From: Thiomonas sp.
GTDB lineage: Bacteria; Pseudomonadota; Gammaproteobacteria; Burkholderiales; Burkholderiaceae_C
Direction of reading: 5' to 3'
Length of the DNA stretch: 13,016 bases
NCBI GenBank assembly: GCA_027451915.1
Contig: DAIDHU010000588.1
Coordinates: 1-13,016, forward strand
Shown here piece after piece: positions 11,093 through 13,016 of this stretch (positions are counted from its first letter, which is position 1; each line of letters starts with the position of its first letter). The notes beneath the pieces were generated by a model that ran no database searches, was not told the DNA's origin, and saw only the letters and a program-made list of their open reading frames with translations. The position numbers and the translations under genes are program-made.

Positions 11093-12954
11093 GCATTGCC
11101 CTCCGGAGCAAGTTGCGGCCGGTACTCCGGCACCAGGGACGCCAGCAGCTGCTTCACCGCGGCGGCTTCGGGCTCCTCGCCGCCGATGGCGATGCGCCGT
11201 TGCAGTTGGTCCAGATCCACGCGCGGTCCCTCCACGTCGCTGTGGCGCGCCACGCGCAGCTTGGGATGCGGGGTGGGCAGCGTGGTCTCGTCGTCGGCCA
11301 GCAGTTCCTCGTACAGTTTCTCGCCCGGGCGAAGCCCGGTGAACACCACCGGAACCTCGTCCTCGTCGCGCCCGGACAGCCGGATCATCAGGCGGGCGAG
11401 CTCGACGATGCGCACCGGCTCGCCCATGTCGAGCACGTAGATCTGGCCGCTGTCGCCCATCAGCGCGGCCTGCAGCACCAGCTGCGCCGCCTCGGGGATG
11501 GTCATGAAATAACGCACGATGTCCGGGTGCGTGACCGTGACCGGGCCGCCGGCGGCGATCTGCTGCTCGAAACGCGGCACCACGCTGCCGCTGGAGCCCA
11601 GCACGTTGCCGAATCGCACGGCCACCATGCGCGTTCCCGGGTGCTCGTGCGCCAGCGCCTGCAGCGCGCGCTCGGCCAGGCGCTTGCTGGCGCCCATCAC
11701 GTTGGTGGGGTTCACCGCCTTGTCGGTGGACACGAGCACGAAGCGCCGCGCCCCGCTCTGCGCGGCGGCACGCGCCGCGTGGATCGTGCCCAGCACGTTG
11801 GTGCGCAGCGCCTCGATCGCGTTGTCCTGCTCCATCAGCGGCACGTGCTTGTAGGCCGCGGCGTGGAACACCACCGCCGGGCGCTGGCGCTCGAACAACA
11901 CGCGCAGGCGCGTGGCGTCGCGCACGTTGGCGGTGAGGAACACGGCCGGCATGTCCGGGTGGCGCGCGCGCAGCTCCTGCTCGAGCTGGTAGATGGCGAA
12001 CTCCGACATGTCCAGGCACACCAGGCGACCCACCCCGAAGCGCGCGATCTGGCGGCAGAGTTCCGAGCCGATGGAGCCGCCCGCGCCGGTGACCAGCACG
12101 CATTGCCCGGCCAGCAGATCCGACAGGCCGCGCACGTCCAGCTGCACCGCGGCGCGGCCCAGCAGGTCGTCGAGTTCCAGGTTGCGCGGCGCGGCCGAGG
12201 CCGCGCCCTGCTGCAGCCAGTCGTCTGCGCGTGGCAGGGTGAGCAGCGCCAGGCGGGCCCCGCTGGCCTTCTCCAGCAGCAGACGGCGCGTGGCCGAGCC
12301 GGCGCTGCCCGCCACCAGCGCATGCTGGGCGCCGAATTCGCGCGCGACCTCGCCCAGCGCGCGCGGCGGCCCGAGCACGGGAATGTCCTGCAGGCGCGCG
12401 CCGGCCTCCGCCTCCAGCGGGCTGTACACCGCCACCGCGCGCCACAGGCGCGTGGCGCGCAGGCTTTGCAAGGCCGGCGCCGCGTCGTCCACGCTGCCCA
12501 GCAGCAGCAGCGGCCTGGCCTCACCCGGCGCGCCGCGGTGGCTGCGCTCGGCCAGCTGGCGTTGGGCCAGGCGGACCGCCAGCAGAGCCCCGCCGGCCAG
12601 CAGCGGGTGGATGAGCACGATGGAACGCGGGAAATTCGGCACGCGCAGGACCAGCAGTACGGCGGCCAGCGCCAGCGCGGCCACCGCGCAGGCGCGCGCC
12701 AGGCGCCACACGTCGGGCAGGCTGGCGTGGCGCCAGGCGCTGCGGGAGATGCCGAAGCGGTCCAGCGCCACGCCCCAGGCGAGCTCCGCGATGGGCAGCG
12801 TCACGGCGACGATGTGCAGCACGTTGGCCGGCGCGTTGTTGCGCAGCAGGCTGAAGCGAAACACGAAGGCCGCCAGCCAGGTCAGCGCGACCAGCGCGGC
12901 GTCCAGCAGCGCGGCGGCTCTCGCGCGTCGCCAGGTTTGCGCGAGGCGGCTCAT
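11089..12954 (-). CDS. Membrane-bound nucleotide-sugar 4,6-dehydratase, WbpM/CapD/PglF type (621 aa)
   Basis: A large-type dehydratase/epimerase of surface-polysaccharide pathways. The best-studied relatives (WbpM, PglF) remove water from UDP-GlcNAc to give UDP-4-keto-6-deoxy-GlcNAc, the precursor of QuiNAc, FucNAc or bacillosamine. The N-terminal third has about four membrane segments (near 13-35, 45-65, 84-104, 110-130) followed by a CoA-binding-like Rossmann fold (about 148-245). The catalytic SDR domain (about 283-560) has TGAGGSIGSEL (289-299) for NAD(P), VFHAAAYKHVPLME (362-375), STDKAVNPTNVMGASKR (409-425) where Met420 replaces the usual Tyr of YxxxK before Lys424, and LRPGEKLYEEL (541-551). 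I chose ATG 12954: it overlaps the preceding gene's stop as ATGA, and the membrane segment begins soon after; the frame up to 13002 is the tail of that gene in another frame. The product sugar is not predictable. Confidence 0.92.
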   Translation of the reverse strand: MSRLAQTWRRARAAALLDAALVALTWLAAFVFRFSLLRNNAPANVLHIVAVTLPIAELAWGVALDRFGISRSAWRHASLPDVWRLARACAVAALALAAVLLVLRVPNFPRSIVLIHPLLAGGALLAVRLAQRQLAERSHRGAPGEARPLLLLGSVDDAAPALQSLRATRLWRAVAVYSPLEAEAGARLQDIPVLGPPRALGEVAREFGAQHALVAGSAGSATRRLLLEKASGARLALLTLPRADDWLQQGAASAAPRNLELDDLLGRAAVQLDVRGLSDLLAGQCVLVTGAGGSIGSELCRQIARFGVGRLVCLDMSEFAIYQLEQELRARHPDMPAVFLTANVRDATRLRVLFERQRPAVVFHAAAYKHVPLMEQDNAIEALRTNVLGTIHAARAAAQSGARRFVLVSTDKAVNPTNVMGASKRLAERALQALAHEHPGTRMVAVRFGNVLGSSGSVVPRFEQQIAAGGPVTVTHPDIVRYFMTIPEAAQLVLQAALMGDSGQIYVLDMGEPVRIVELARLMIRLSGRDEDEVPVVFTGLRPGEKLYEELLADDETTLPTPHPKLRVARHSDVEGPRVDLDQLQRRIAIGGEEPEAAAVKQLLASLVPEYRPQLAPEGNA

Positions 12955-13016
12955 GCGCTCGCACCACCCACGAGTCGCAGGCCGCGCAGCACCAGCTCGC
13001 ACACCCGGCCGAGCTG
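12951..13016 (-). CDS. C-terminal end of an upstream gene, cut by the window edge
   Basis: An open frame enters from the right edge and ends in TGA (12953-12951) with 21 visible codons (QLGRVCELVLRGLRLVGGAS plus Ala). Its stop overlaps the dehydratase ATG as ATGA, the same coupling used between the dehydratase and lolD, which is why I take it as a real gene. A polysaccharide-cluster enzyme is expected from context, such as a PLP aminotransferase or glycosyltransferase, but the tail is too short to assign. Confidence 0.5.
   Translation of the reverse strand, partial: QLGRVCELVLRGLRLVGGASA

Noticed and set aside
1..13016. Mobile elements, CRISPR arrays, tRNA or rRNA genes
   Set aside because: No transposase or integrase motifs, no regularly spaced repeats and no tRNA or rRNA sequence blocks were seen on either strand.

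Overview
The window is GC-rich (roughly 70%) DNA from a proteobacterium, most likely a betaproteobacterium of the Burkholderiales. The evidence is the RpfE-type protein followed directly by recJ, a LolD ATPase, a betaproteobacterial-style cold-shock protein, strong third-position GC in the real genes, and TGA as the preferred stop. The species cannot be named from the sequence.

Layout. Positions 1-323 hold phased A-tracts, an extended -10 promoter and a long structured 5' leader for a CspA-type cold-shock gene (324-536), which ends in a textbook intrinsic terminator (582-611). On the minus strand, 664-1827 is a compact cluster of four tiny exported proteins: a 111-aa periplasmic protein, a 51-aa lipoprotein, and two paralogous proteins of 95 and 106 aa, the latter a lipoprotein. 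Neighbours in this cluster overlap at their starts and stops. Next come a GMC-family FAD oxidoreductase (1975-3582, minus) and a divergent IclR-family regulator (3713-4519, plus), with an IclR-like palindrome between them. A 75-aa orphan ORF follows (4584-4811), whose -10 hexamer lies inside an inverted repeat.

The plus strand then carries an RpfE-type protein (4872-5912), recJ (5996-7717) and an 870-aa PAS/LOV-like-GAF-GGDEF-EAL cyclic-di-GMP protein (7781-10393). recJ is broken by an in-frame TAG at codon 351, between its DHH and DHHA1 domains. The c-di-GMP protein ends exactly where the convergent lolD ends. On the minus strand lolD (10394-11092) is translationally coupled to a WbpM/CapD/PglF-type nucleotide-sugar 4,6-dehydratase (11089-12954). 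That gene overlaps the last codons of another gene cut by the window edge.

How the genes fit together. The right side combines surface-polysaccharide synthesis (dehydratase), lipoprotein sorting (LolD, without its LolC partner in view) and c-di-GMP signalling. The left side has a cold-shock gene and a small envelope operon of unknown function. The GMC/IclR pair looks like a self-contained regulated alcohol-oxidation module. No mobile element, CRISPR array, tRNA or rRNA is visible. The points most worth a second look are the amber codon in recJ, the LOV-like sensor that has lost its photochemical residues, the four-gene exported micro-operon, several genes whose -10-like hexamers sit 5-7 bases before an ATG with no Shine-Dalgarno (possible leaderless mRNAs), and short direct repeats that bracket the c-di-GMP gene.
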